Below, in pieces: positions 11,319-23,371 of a stretch of 64,000 bases of DNA; position 1 is the first letter of the stretch; every line of letters begins with the position of its first letter. The notes beneath the pieces are model-generated. The model worked only from the letters and a program-made list of their open reading frames with translations, did no database searches and was not told where the DNA came from. The position numbers were made by a program, and so were the translations under genes. The stretch covers positions 930,001 through 994,000 of the forward strand of contig NOKP01000006.1 in the NCBI GenBank assembly GCA_002682825.1, given 5' to 3'. The stretch comes from Neonectria sp. B-13 (taxonomy: Eukaryota > Ascomycota > Sordariomycetes > Hypocreales > Nectriaceae).

Positions 11319-14300
11319 TCAGACGCCGCGGAACATGCGCACGACTAAGAACCACATGGCACCAAGGAACTTGAAGGTGCTGAGAAATGCCACGCTCCAC
11401 AAGACGATGGCCATGTAAATGTTAGAGCGCTCCGTCTCCTGGTCATCCTTATCTTTCCCGGGGGTGATCTTGTCCAGACCAGCAGAACTCAAAACCACTG
11501 CCGCAAGGCCAAAGTTGGATACCATCCAGACAAGAACCACGCCAGTTCGAACACCCCTGTAGTAGTCCATTTGCTTGTCCTGAAGCTGTTGGGGTGTGGG
11601 TTCGACTTTGACTTCGACGAACTTGGTGGCAAACACGGTCACCTCCCGTTGGTACTGCGCATTAAGATCGCCTTCATCAGGTAGATCCGTTTTGCCCTGT
11701 CCATCCTTGGTGCTGACGGAGGGGAGCTTCTCGACCTTGTCATCACCTTTGGTGCCCCATGACACGTCATGAGTGTTGCAGAAGGCGTACACGTTAAGAA
11801 CGTTGGTGAAAGTCGGGGTCAAAAGCATGTACTGGCCCAGGGAGGTAACCATGTGCCAGGGGTCAAACATGATGATCGATGCAAGAAGCCATATTCCAAA
11901 AGTCGACATAACGGAGATGATCAGCGTGTAAAAGACTTGGTTCTTAAAAAGTTGGTCGATGTTGAAGCCATCGGAATCGTTTACGTCGGCCATGATAGCC
12001 TTGACGGAGATGAAAATGGCTGCAAACAAGAGGTATCTGCAAGCTGTTAGCGGTGCTAATACGAGAGAATGTAGCGGGAGAGGGGTTCTTACACCATGAG
12101 CAACGCCCAGAAATAAACCATAGTAAGATAAAGCTTTCCAGATCCGCCAGGCCGGTTTCCAAGTGACAGAACGAAGCACGTGATTAAGAATACGCCATAG
12201 AGCCACGTGAAGACGACGCCCAGGATCTCGCCGGTTCTACCAAGGAGGTTGTCGTCGCCCAAGCTCGTTGTTAGAATCTTGAAGACCAGGAAGAAGTTAC
12301 CAATGGCAAACCAAGCGAAGATCATGTTGATGGTGTTGAAGACGAATTCGATGAAGAAGGCAAACTTCCGGAGGAAAGTGTGATCAGAACGGAAGAAGTC
12401 ATAGAAGTGAACGATGGCGTAGATTGCCGCGAAGAAAGAACCGTTCAACCAACGACGTCGCTGAAGGATCAGCTCCGTCACGGTGTCGGGCACATCAGTC
12501 TCGCCAGTGGCAGACTTGACGTACTGCAGGATCCAGTGGCAATTCCTCTTGGTGACCAGTTCGAAGCAAAGGATTCGATCTTCGGCCAGATACATGTTGG
12601 ATTCGAAGAGACCCGCCTCGCCTCCACCGTGGAGCGTCTCGCCCAGGAAGTACTTCTCCAGGGGTCCTTTTCCGTTCTTGTCGTTTTGCAAAGCGACGTA
12701 CCGGTAAGCAGAAAAGGCACCGGGCAAGACTGAAATGAAACCAAAGGCAGACTCCAGAGGCTTATCGAGAATGTTGCTCATCTTGTACTCGAAGTTCTGC
12801 GCAGCAACGATGGGGTTCAAGAGGTATTTTCCACCAGTGCCCAACATGGCTTTGATTTCACCGCAGGTGCCACCGCACATTGGCTCCAAGTCAAACGCCT
12901 TCCAGAGATGGTAGATAGAGTTACCGCCGGGACGAGTACCAGCATCGAGGAGGACGCAAATGTTGGGGTCGAGGACACGACCGAAGGCTGAGAAGAACCA
13001 TCTGTGGGAGTTAATCTTCTTGGCGTTCTTCTCCTTGAGACAAAAGAGGATCTGGACGGGTTGGCGTCGGTGGACAAGCGACACCACATCGTTCTTGAGC
13101 GCCAGGTGGGTTTGTGTAGTGTATTCGTAAATGTGGGCAGTCACGTCCTTGTCGTTAACCTTTTGCTTGGCGATGCCCTCCTGATAAACACCCATACCGG
13201 CCAAGAGTGCCCTGGTTCTGGGGTTGATCTTGCCACGACCATCGCTGACGACACAGACGACAATCTTCTTCCAGGCATCCTTGCCCCAGGTCTTGCTGTT
13301 GGGACGATTGCACATGTATTCGACATTCTTGAAGACACCAATCATAGTTCGAGCAAAGAGAACATCGTCTTCGTTGTACATGGTGACGACGATGAACAGC
13401 TCAGTGTGACGGGGCTTGCTGAAGAGCTTTTGTCGCAGGGTGAAGTTTTCATCGTAGAAGTCTTTGGGGTCGCAAGTCGCAGCCGTATATCGCATATGCG
13501 TGAACTCATCACGCTCGCCGTGGGGGTTTTGCTGAAGCAAGACAGGAGGAACTGGGCAATCAAGAACCAGGTTACCTCGGTAAAGCAGAACCTGCTTGAC
13601 TGTCTTCCATCGCTTGATGCCTCCACCCTGAGGGGGCTGTCCCGGCTGGTCCTGGTATTGCTCGGTGGGCGCATCGGATTCTTGGTGCGCCAACATCGGG
13701 CGGCGATCGTCGTACTCGTAGCCCGCCTCGTACCCTTCCTGGGGATGCGGCTCATAGGGCTGGTTGTAGTATTCATCGTGGTGTGCCTCGGGATTCACCG
13801 AGTAATCGCTGGGGCCATAGCCGGAGAGGTTATCGACGGAGTGCTGCGAGACGTTGTTAGCTTATTACACATGTTCGTTGCGCCGAGATCGCGCAAGTTT
13901 GCGACGCAGGCCACAAGAAGGCGTGTACGCACTGCCGCATTGAGGTTCAGGTGGTCACTAGGAGTACCGAGTCGGTGCGGATCGGGAGCAGGCATGTCGA
14001 GGTGCGACTGCGAGTGCTGCTGGTGATCATAGGGATTGTCATCGAGCTGGTAGCCATGCTGGAGCGGATTCCCTGGCGAAGGGGTCCTGTGTGGGAGTGG
14101 GGCCCGACGCTGGTCCATCGGATCGTTGTAATAGTCGTCGTCTACTCGAGTTGGAGGTTAGATATCGGTCGGACTCAGAGTCAAGGTCGGTCGGTAGTGG
14201 AGGAGAGTTGGTAGGTGGTTCTTGGTCTTGAGACTCCGCCACAATGGTTCGCGTCGCCCACGCACGCAAGTCTAGTGGAACCTGTAACCGGAGCTTCCTT

Positions 14301-14522
14301 GGGACAGAGAGGAGTGGGAAGGACGCAAAATGAGGCAAAGAGGCGAAACTGCGCCTCTTGGAAACAAAGAGGGCGAAAGTCGCAATGCCGGGCAAACAAC
14401 CAGGGGCATGCGCTCAAAGCGGAGGGGTTTCGTCTCGTGCAGAGGATGCGAAAGGGGGGCCAGATGACGGAGGAAGGGTCACGAGGGGATATGGAAGACT
14501 TGCCTAAGCGATTATACGACAT
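11319..14522 (-). CDS. Chitin synthase, division 1 (class III-like)
   Basis: Polymerises UDP-GlcNAc into chitin at the plasma membrane. Four exons, 14522-14504, 14141-13933, 13843-12093 and 12036-11319, total 2697 nt (898 aa), the usual size of class I-III enzymes. The first exon encodes only MSYNRL plus one base. It is joined by a 362-nt GC-AG intron (GCAAGT donor, CTAAC branch near 14160) to give MSYNRLDDDYYND, a typical chitin synthase N-terminus. Catalytic motifs seen are [17 protein letters not shown] with [24 protein letters not shown] and QRRRWLNGS. Multiple membrane segments follow, including [20 protein letters not shown], and the protein ends [11 protein letters not shown]. The [15 protein letters not shown] motif favours class III; class I or II is not fully excluded. 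Confidence 0.95.
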
Positions 14523-17500
14523 GGCTGCTAGAGTTTATGCGCACCCAAAGGCGCTGTCTTGTGTAATGGTTTGTGGTTGGCGCAGGATCGGACTGTGCTG
14601 CTGTCGAGGTCTGGAGAGAGTGCGCTCGGTGGTTGCCAGGTTGTCAGGTTGCCGGGAGCAGGGGGCCAGCACCGTCGTATCAAGCGTTGTTGACGTGAAA
14701 TGCTCGAGGACAGAGAAGCAGGAGCCTGCAGAAGCAATGCCCCGATGTTTCACAGCCGACCGGACCACGAAGAAAAGCGATGCGTGCGCTGAATCCAAGA
14801 CGAGAGGGACACGGGGTCCGAGGCAACGGCGTGACGGGAAAGGATGGGAAGCAGAAGGGTGGCTTGTTTGTAGGACGAAGAGAAAGGTTGCGGTTTCAAG
14901 CTGATGAAAATGTTACAGACAACGGAACGGCGGCGTTGCGCTCGGGGATTGGTGCTGGGGGGGTAAGCTGTAAGCGCAGTGGCTCCAGCAGTTCAGTGGT
15001 CGTGGGGCTTCCTGTGTGGGGTGTGTGGGAGCTGAGGAGGATGGATGCGCAGCCGGGAGATGGCAGTAATTCCAAGGGACGGGCTTGGCGACACAGCTCC
15101 CTGTTTCAGACGCCGGCTCGGATGATCACCACCCTGTTTCCAGTGCCAGTGCGAGCGCCAGTGAGGGCGAGAGGAGGGGATTGGGAGGGTTCCCGCGAGC
15201 TCGGCTTGGGTTCGTTCGGCGATGATTTGCGCGCTGGCGGGCGATTGTGACGTCGCTCGGTCGGAGTCGTGCCGCGGGGGGGAAGTTACTGGGCAACGTT
15301 CCCTGTAATCGCGGAGCCCAGATGATTGGCAATAGGGAGAGGGAGAGAAGGAGTAAGAGAAGAGAAGAGAGCAAGAAGTTAGGTTTGCGATGCTTATTTC
15401 GAGGACTCTCGACCATAATATTGCCCTCCCTGTCCTCTCCATCCTCCATCCCCCATTCCCCATTTCCCCCCTTCCAAGTCCCCCCGGCATCAGCCATCAG
15501 CCATCAGCCCTCTCAGCCATCTCAGCCATCAGCCCAGCCAGTCCAAAGCCCGTCCAGAACGGCGTAGGCTGCAATAGAGCCTGCAATAGCACGCTCCCTG
15601 CAGGCCCAGCGCAAGCCTAGTCCCCGGCCCAGCCCCCGCCAGACTCCCAGCCTAGCCGCGTCCAGCCAAGCCATTCCGCCGGCCTCAAGTCAGGCAAGGC
15701 GTTCTGGCAGTTCGCCAATCGCCCAGTGGACTCGGTCTGCGCACAGCGCTGCGACTCGCCCAATCACTGCCGTTCGGGTGCCGGGCATCCTGTCATCGGG
15801 CTTATCGGCGTCTGCAGTCCTCCTTGTCTCCTCCACTGCTTGCGCCCCCTCAGATCAATGGCCCCCTGGGAGCCTCGAGGGTACCAGTCGTCAGTCAGCA
15901 GCATGCCAACATGAGCCAAAAATATCGACAAGCGAGGCGGGTGCATATGCTGCAAGAGTCCATGGCTCGGGTAACTGCTGCTGCGCCCACTGGAATGCGA
16001 GCCTGACTAAGGTGAGTAAATGGACGAGTCCGATGTGCTTCACCCTCACCATCATCAGTATCATGAACCTCGCACGGCTTCCCGCTTTTTTTTTCCCTCC
16101 ACGTCTGACCCAAGTTACCCAACTTTAGCCCTGTCATCTCATTTCCTGCAGCTGTCACCAGGTAGGCATTACTGCTTTAGATCCTGTCTTACGAAAACAG
16201 TACGAATATTACGTCCGGAGGCTACGGACGCAGGCGACCCACCCCGCCCGTCCGTTGCCACAGCAAGAGGCAGACGAATGGGAACGAGCATGCGTTGTTT
16301 CGCCCTGGCATTGACCGTTGCACCTTTGTTTCTCGTTCCCGCTCAACCGCTTGACCCCAGTGCCTCAGTGATGCGGTAACACGGCATTTGCAAACCCTTG
16401 GCTGAGCCTCGACAGTCCGGCAAGGACACCACCTTCAAGAGTATACGAATACACTTCAGAGTCTGGCAACCACTCTCCATGCCTTTCTTTGCAACTATCC
16501 TACCAACATCCCCCGGCGTCAAATCAAGCTTGGTGGATTACTGTGAGCACGGCCACGCCTGGTCGCCACACCTTTAGGGTTTCGTAGCTCGCAGAATCCG
16601 TCTCGACCTTAAAAGCTCTCGATGCTCCTAGTCAACACCACGCACCGGAATGACTATATCCAGCCCATTGATTTGCCAAAGTTGGCGGGGAAAACACCAG
16701 ATCACATCTCTTTCGGGAACCCTTTTATCACGGGACTGTGCCGCGCGCTTGCGTTCTTTGGGTGTGCTCGAGCCAGTGCCATGTGACGGTCCGCGTCCCT
16801 AGCTTCATCTGTTTCAACCTCGAAATACCGACCTCGACGCCCATTCGCCTATCTCTAGCAGCTTCAAATTTCTCCTCCATTGGGGCACAGACCTGATTCA
16901 TGAGATCCTCATGGAGGAACATAGGGCTCATGAATATTTCTTGGACAAATGCAACCCCGGAAAGTAGTTATCTCAGGTCCACAGGTCTCCATCCTTTCCG
17001 GTTGCACCTATTCCTCGCACAAACCCACTCCAAATGCGCGGTCTGCTTGCCCATCAAAGTTGATCGACATTTTCTCCCTCACAGATCCATCCACCTTCCA
17101 AGAAGCCAATCTTCCAAACCTTCTTCTTCTTCTTCTTACCCTCGGGTACAACATCGTCTATATTGAATCATCTGCTCGCTTATAATAGCCTCATAGCATG
17201 ATCTTCCCTCCCCTTCACCGCATGAGGATGTTCCTCAATGGTCGAGACCACTGCCCTCGCATGCTTAGGCGTTTTAGGTTGGCGATTAGGCTTGCCTACC
17301 CCCGCAAAGTGCTTTCAGCTCATGCACTTTAAGGGTGTTGAGGCGGTTTTATCCTCAGAGCGTGGCCAATAAAATGCAGATGCCCCTGGAACCTACATTG
17401 TGCGATCCTACCTCGTCTGTCTTGTCCGACCCCACAGAATTGCTTGCTTGTCTCATTCAGTCTATCACGTAGTCGATCACCAGCTAGAAGGCTGGAGTAT

Positions 17501-17701
17501 CAAAAGGCGGCGTAATTATTGCCCGCATATGAAAGAATCTTACGGACAAGTCCTCCCTGGCCTCTTTAAGCTGGGCGTCCCCGTGGTTTCGTTTTAGTCC
17601 TCCCTCACATTTACTATCACGGACTGACCTTCTTGCCAACAACTCCCTCGCACATATATCAACTCTGTAACCACAGTGAGAACCCCCCAAGTCACGCAAA
17701 A
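14523..17701. other. Long intergenic region: divergent promoters of chitin synthase and a CFEM-like gene
   Basis: About 3.2 kb without a supported gene between two divergently transcribed genes. A strong C/T-rich tract lies at 15421-15480, followed by CAGCCAT-type degenerate repeats at 15486-15545. Such pyrimidine tracts are common in fungal core promoters. Several frames of 100-230 codons cross the area but have low-complexity composition and no domain features. Confidence 0.5.
15486..15545. repeat. Degenerate CAGCCAT tandem repeat
   Basis: About seven imperfect copies of a 7-8-bp unit (CAGCCAT, TCAGCCA) lie just downstream of a CT-rich tract in the upstream region of the chitin synthase. 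Confidence 0.6.
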
Positions 17702-18986
17702 ATGGCACGCCGTCTTCCCCTCTTTCCCACCTTGCTGCTTCTTTGCCGGGCCTTTGTCAGGGCTGCTGATACGGTCACCATCAGTGAAGACCTCGACACC
17801 GCTGGTCATTCTTGTATCAGCAAATGCCTTTACTACACCATCCTCACCGATATGGGGAGGGCCATGGGATGTGGCGCCCCCTACGACAACAACTGCTACT
17901 GCGCGACGGCGTCCGCGTCTGCATCTGTTGCAGACGGCTTCATGTCCAAGTGCGCATCTTCGCTATGCGAAAAGGGAGACTACACTCTAGACCTTAATTC
18001 CATGCAGTCCTTCTACGGATCTTACTGCATAGGTGCCGGTTTTACCCAGCCCGGTGCCACGAAGTGGTATAACCCGGCTGAGGCAACTTCGGAGTCGGAA
18101 CCTGCATCCAGTAGCAGCAGCAACAGCAGCAATGACGACGACAGCGATGCAGAACCCAGCAAGACGCTTGACTCTGGCGCAGCAGAGACGACGACCCAGT
18201 TTACCATTGTCACACAAACTACCGAGGGAGGTGCCGGGGCCACCAAGTCGCAGGGTAAGTTCCTGCTGCTCATGGTGACGGTGCCTTTGCTGTTGCTCCA
18301 GGTATTGTGCCTGCGTCTGTGATGATGCGTGGAGATGCTAACTGGCGGCCATTCTAGTAATCGTCTACGCAACGTCGACCTTGTTGGTGAACTCGGATGG
18401 ATCCCCCGCGAGCCTCAACATTGACGACTCGGGCGACAACTCCTCTGTGAAGATTGGCGTGGGCGTTGCGGTCCCCGTGGTGGCTATACTGGGCGCTGCT
18501 TTGGCATGGTGGTTCTGGAGGAGGAGACGCCGCAACACGAAGTTTTCTCCCGGCTCCCGACCGTCCGAGGAGGCGGGCATAAACGATACCTCAACCGCGG
18601 GCCCTCCCATGAGCGCCGTCCCTATTGCCAGAAAGCCCATTGGCAATTCCGCCGTGTCTCCTGTCTCCGCCGCTGTGTCCCCTATCTCAAAGACCACCGA
18701 GCTCTCCGGCCACGGTGTCCAGCGCGAACTTAGCGGCCAGGAGATCCACCCCTTTCCCATTGTCACGCCGAGCCCGCCTATCGCGGCCGCAGGGCACCAC
18801 GAGGTCAACGGTGACACTGTCTGGCGTCCGGAGATGGATGGGCAGAGCCAACGCGTGGAGGTGTCTGGAGAGGACCGGCCGCTCGAGCTTCCTCAGCAGT
18901 CGCAGAGTCCTCCGCCTGGCTACACGCATGCAACACAGGGGCAGTCGACGCAGCGGTGGGAACTGCCAGACAACTCGCGTCAATGA
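17702..18986 (+). CDS. Single-pass membrane protein with CFEM-like eight-cysteine ectodomain
   Basis: Exons 17702-18254 and 18358-18986 give 393 aa. Residues 1-22 form a signal peptide (LFPTLLLLCRAFVRAAD). Residues about 35-120 carry eight cysteines in the order C-x3-C, C, C-x-C, C, C, C, as in CFEM domains. A Ser/Asn/Asp-rich linker follows. At residues about 225-250 a membrane helix (IGVGVAVPVVAILGAALAWW) is followed by RRRRR, which orients the protein with the Cys domain outside and a roughly 150-aa Pro/Ser-rich cytoplasmic tail. CFEM proteins are known as fungal surface proteins, some involved in heme capture or virulence. The conserved heme-ligand Asp position of CFEM was not clearly seen, so function is open. 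A wall sensor or receptor role is an alternative guess. Confidence 0.85.
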
Positions 18987-20939
18987 TCTCAACCATTCTC
19001 ATTCTCATATACCCATGTTATATTTTGGCCCAACTTCCGTGGAGTCGAGCCTGTTATTTCCTTGGTAGTGCTTAATAGTTCCTATAGCTATTTGGGAGGA
19101 GGAAGAGCAGTAGGAATGTTCACCAGTTGGCGAGTTTCCCTGCATGGACCTCAGTGACACCCTTGTAGGGAGGTTCGCACCCAGGTAGCTATCAATGTGC
19201 TTTCTTCCATAACCACCTTTTCGTCACTTTGAGATCCATGATCCTTGATCCAGGGCTTTAACCACCACTGCTATAAACTGAAGGAGTGATTCTCGACGAA
19301 TTTTGACTATCTCGCAGCATGCAAGAAAGGAATAAGGCAACTTCGCTACCCTGTACATATGAAAAGATTGATTCACCATGCAAAATCAAGCTGTGCTATC
19401 TGATGGCATAAAGCCCACAGCTTTCATCTAATCCCAGAGAGGATCTTTGCAAACACAAGCTGCCCATTGAGAAGTAACGGTTATAAATAAGGGTTGCGTA
19501 CTATGCATGACACCGAAAGGGCATGTTTCGAACGCCGTTCCCTACGAATCTGCTTTTGCGCAACAAACCTCAGAAAGCATCGCCGAAAAGTTGCCGATGA
19601 AATGCTACATCATAAATTACCTTGCCTAATTTACCCCCCTAGCATCGGGCTTGTCACGTTTCTAAAGGACCTAGATGCCAAACTTCGAAGTACAAATATG
19701 CAACTTCATTTATTTCTTTCCGTGTCGATCTAATAAACCATCCAACAACGCACAGACCAGCTATGTACTTCCCGTATTCCATCCAGCAAGAAAGGCAAAA
19801 AAGGAACCGACCGACAGACGGAGTGAGAGAGCAGGGCTCCGCACGGCTTTCAACCACGCCTCAATGCGGAAAATGCAAAAAGAAGGGGTCTGGCCGGGGA
19901 TTGAACCCGGGACCTCTCGCAAGCTGTGCTTCAGGGTGTGCCCTAAGCGAGAATCATACCGCTAGACCACCAGACCGAACAAGTTATTGAACTCGTCGTT
20001 GAGCATCACGTGATGTGTTGCTTGATGGAAACCGATCCAGCAGAAGCAACTAATCAACCCTTGATAGTGAGCCCCGGCGCTGTTGGCTGTTAGAGTGTCT
20101 GGAGTCACTTGTAAGCCACTGCGTGTTGTAGTTCGTAGAGGCGCAATTGATTACCCGGAAGGACGGGGTTACATTCTACACGCATATTCTACCAACTCTC
20201 CATTCAGGTTACTAGTAACTCATTTGCGTCTGAAGATGTGAACAATGCAGCCACCAATGAAGACAACACAACCTCAGCTCCATTCTGTCAAAGCTCAAAG
20301 TCCGCTCCTCCGCCGTCGAACGTGGGCAGACCCATTAATACGGGCTATAATTCGACCGCGTGCCTCCCTCAGTTGGGGTTGGCCGTGTAGGGCTGAATTA
20401 ATAATCGCCGCCAGCACCCACGCGTTAACTCGCACAGCTGGCCTTGGCACGCAAGCCACAACCGCTGAATACGTCCGCGGAGTGCGTAACCCGAAAATGA
20501 TGAGAATATCGCCCATCGGCGTTTGATTGGCCCATTCGTCTGTTGATTCGGCGACGGACGGAGAGTCGGGGGAATTGGGGCCCATGTGCGACCCACCTAT
20601 TACGGCGCTACGAACATCGTGGGCTGCGGAGTTGTATGCTTGGCGAAGCGGTTTCGAGGTAGATGTCCAACGTGGCTGGACTCACTGGCTCGTTGTGATT
20701 AGAAATCGTTGAATGTCTCGTATGGATTTTGTCAGTCGTGGTGGTGTTGTGCGGAGATGATGCCCTTGAAGTAATGGAAATGAACAAGTGCCTCGTGAAG
20801 TATAAAGGACCAGCGAGCTGGACTACAGAAGCGAGAATCAGCAAGCAGACCACCAACCTCCTGACAAGTCTTCCAAAGTTACTGTGCCTTCTTTCAATCT
20901 TCATCCGACTCTTACAATTACCCATCACCCTCCGTTGCA
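18987..20939. other. Intergenic region containing tRNA-Pro
   Basis: Nearly 2 kb whose only recognisable gene is the tRNA at 19886-19976. The last 200 bp before 20940 should carry the promoter of the NmrA-like gene; a TATAAA-like TATAAAGG occurs at about 20801. Confidence 0.5.
19886..19976 (-). tRNA. tRNA-Pro (anticodon AGG) with 19-nt intron
   Basis: The 91-nt minus-strand sequence folds as a cloverleaf. The acceptor stem is GGTCTGG/CCAGACC, the D-arm region reads TGGTCTAGCGGTA, the anticodon stem is CTCGC/GCGAG, and the T arm carries GGTTCAATCC. The anticodon loop reads TTAGGG then T38, giving AGG (read as IGG after A34 deamination). A 19-nt intron sits at the canonical position after base 37. 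The A and B box promoters are internal. Confidence 0.95.
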
Positions 20940-22099
20940 ATGTCTTCCTCCAAGCTCATCACCGTCTATGGTTCCACCGGCACTCAAGGTGGCAGCGTCG
21001 TCGGTTCTCTCCTTCAAAACAAGGATAAAGCCTTCTCCGTGCGAGGTATTACTCGAAACCCTGACTCTGACAAAGCCAAGGCCCTCGTCTCACAGGGTGT
21101 CGAGGTCGTGAAGGCCGATGGTTTTGTCAAGGAGCAGGTGGCCGAAGCATTCAGGGGAAGCTGGGGAGTCTTTGTCAACACCAACTCAGATGACCCTGTA
21201 AGTATTTGGTCTTCACGGAGTAGTTGGATATTATACTGATATTTGGGAAGGCTCTGAACCAGCCCGGTGGGCTTAGCGAGGCTGACCTGGGAAAGATCAT
21301 CGTCGATGCTGCTGCCGAAGTTGGAGTTCGCCACTTCGTGTACAGTGGTATGGAGTCTGCCTCCAAGATCACCAACGGAGCTGTGCCTAACAAGGCATTT
21401 GAGGGTATGTTTCGATTACTTTAGGCCCAGATCACCGTCCTAAATTGTAGTAGATAAGCACGATGTTGGTGAATATGCCAAGAGTAAGGGCGTCTTCGAG
21501 ACTGTCAACATTGTCAGCCCCGGCTGGTACATGGAGAATCACCTCGTTGAAGAGATGGCTCCCATTATTGGGGGATTCCCCTTCGTCGCCGATGAGGAGG
21601 CATACCTGACTCTGAATGTCCCTCGATGGGGCGGCAACGACGAGATCCCTTTCATCTCCATCATTGAGGACTATGGCGACCTTGTCCACGGTATTTTTCT
21701 TGCCCCAGAGAAGTACAACGGACGCCTGGTACAGGGCATCAGTTCCAGCACGACTGCGGAGCAGTTCGTATCCGATTTCCAGAAAGGTATGCTCCAATCG
21801 GTTCTTCATTTCCACTGTGGCCATCCACTGACATCCAGCAAGTGACTGGCCAGAAGGCGCGTTTCGTGCCTGTCGAGGACTGGAAAACAATGGAAACCTA
21901 TGGCATGGCCGCTTTGGAGACCGTCAAGTACATGTTCGGCTTCTGTCAGCACTCGGGCGGCCTGTACTACGGTGTGCCCAACGACGTGGTCACCGCTGAC
22001 GAGCTGAAGTCCCGGGCAGCTGAGGCCAAAGGCGAGTCTGGTGACCAGGCCAAGCTGACGTCGCCGGAGAGCTTCATCGCCAAGTACTTTGCAGCTTGA
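20940..22099 (+). CDS. NmrA-like family NAD(P)-binding protein
   Basis: Exons 20940-21197, 21251-21404, 21451-21786 and 21843-22099 give 334 aa. The N-terminal Rossmann motif is [15 protein letters not shown] (GxxGxxG), followed by [15 protein letters not shown] and [11 protein letters not shown], the usual NmrA/HSCARG layout. The missing Tyr-Lys catalytic pair of classical SDRs is expected for this family. Members bind NAD(P) and some sense redox state or bind GATA factors in nitrogen control, but many are uncharacterised; a regulator or an atypical reductase are both possible. The acceptor of intron 2 is ambiguous by one codon (21451 or 21454). The last acceptor was chosen at 21842 because it restores [14 protein letters not shown]. 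Confidence 0.92.
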
Positions 22100-23371
22100 G
22101 CGTCGGTTCATGGGGCAATTTGGGGTTGTAAATCGTATCGCATCAGTAGTGCGCGAGGTGGCGATGCTTTCATCTGTAGTAATTTCATTCTGTTAGCTCC
22201 TAGATTGGAACGACGGGGGAAAGTAAAGCCAGTGTGCACCAAGTGACATGTTCTTTCAGCTGTTTTAGACGTCGGGTATAGGAGTAGGGGAAAGGTTGGC
22301 GAAGGATTGGCTGGTTTTCGTCAGCTTCGAAGGCAAGAGGTGGAGAAAAGAGTTGCAACTGCTGAGGTTGGGAATACAGTTACTTCTCAGAGCCTTTGTA
22401 GTCGTGGGGATTTCGGTGAGAATGTGGTCACTAAGTTGTTCAGCACTTTGTAGCGAGTAGTGCGAGAAATGAGCTGGCCAGGGGAAAAGACTGCCGCCAG
22501 CTGTCAGGACTGATGGCATGAGAGTCTGTGACTGCAACCCCTCAGACCCACGACGGAATTAAACAGAAGAGGCTGTTCAAGAGTCATTATACCAAGATCC
22601 CAGTGCCTTGGATCTTCAGGTAGTCTTCTGTGAAGGCAGTATCCAGGCAAGTTGCATGTCGGGCACAAAATGCGACGAATGGAAAGGGGCATAGAGCTGA
22701 CAACTTGACGTGGTGACAAATATAAGGCCTAAGGTTCTTGTATTACTAAAGTATGATCACCCGATATTCTGAGACAGCTTCTACCTCAAAGAACTACTTG
22801 CTTGCATCATCAGTTGACCAATCCCGCAACGTGTCGTGCACCTGCAGGTCGCCGCCCTCTCGCGTCAGCTGGAGCCTGGAGTACTCTCGGTGAAAGAAAC
22901 CAACGGCAGTGGAAGGAGCCTGCCTGCCGAGTGGAAGAAGAAGAAGCCCGTTTCTCAAAGTTACCCTCATTGGTCGAGCTATCTGCACCTTCCAACTCGA
23001 ACTTCCTGGGGTTGCCAGCTGCATCACAATCTCGCCCTTCAACATCGCCAGCTCTCCGACCACCAAACACAAACTCAAGCCCTCTTGACACTCACGGATT
23101 CTCTGCGAAACCGAAACCCTAAGACCTTCGTCTCTGACACCTTTGAGTTGGTTCCGAACTCGGACTTAGGGCCTTGCCGTTTTCCGTTGCCAGGTGGCAG
23201 CCGCCCACTCGCACCAAATACCAACGCGTCACTGCATCTCATCACCTTCAGCCTTCCACCTCCCACACCAGCACACGAGCCACAGCAGAAACAACCGAAG
23301 AACCAAAGAAGCCCTATTCAAACAAGTCTCTTCTCGTTTTGATCGTGGCATGGCCACAACCCTCTCTTGAC
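22100..23371. other. Intergenic / promoter region
   Basis: About 1.3 kb between the NmrA-like gene and the next gene. Several short frames exist on both strands but none has recognisable features. The sequence from about 23000 is C-rich and likely 5' UTR of the gene starting at 23372. Confidence 0.45.

Noticed and set aside
13004..14026. 340-codon open frame on the plus strand
   Set aside because: It is antisense to the chitin synthase and arises from its codon bias; no domain features.
14215..14904. 229-codon plus-strand frame
   Set aside because: Overlaps the first intron and promoter of the chitin synthase; Arg/Gly-rich composition without motifs.
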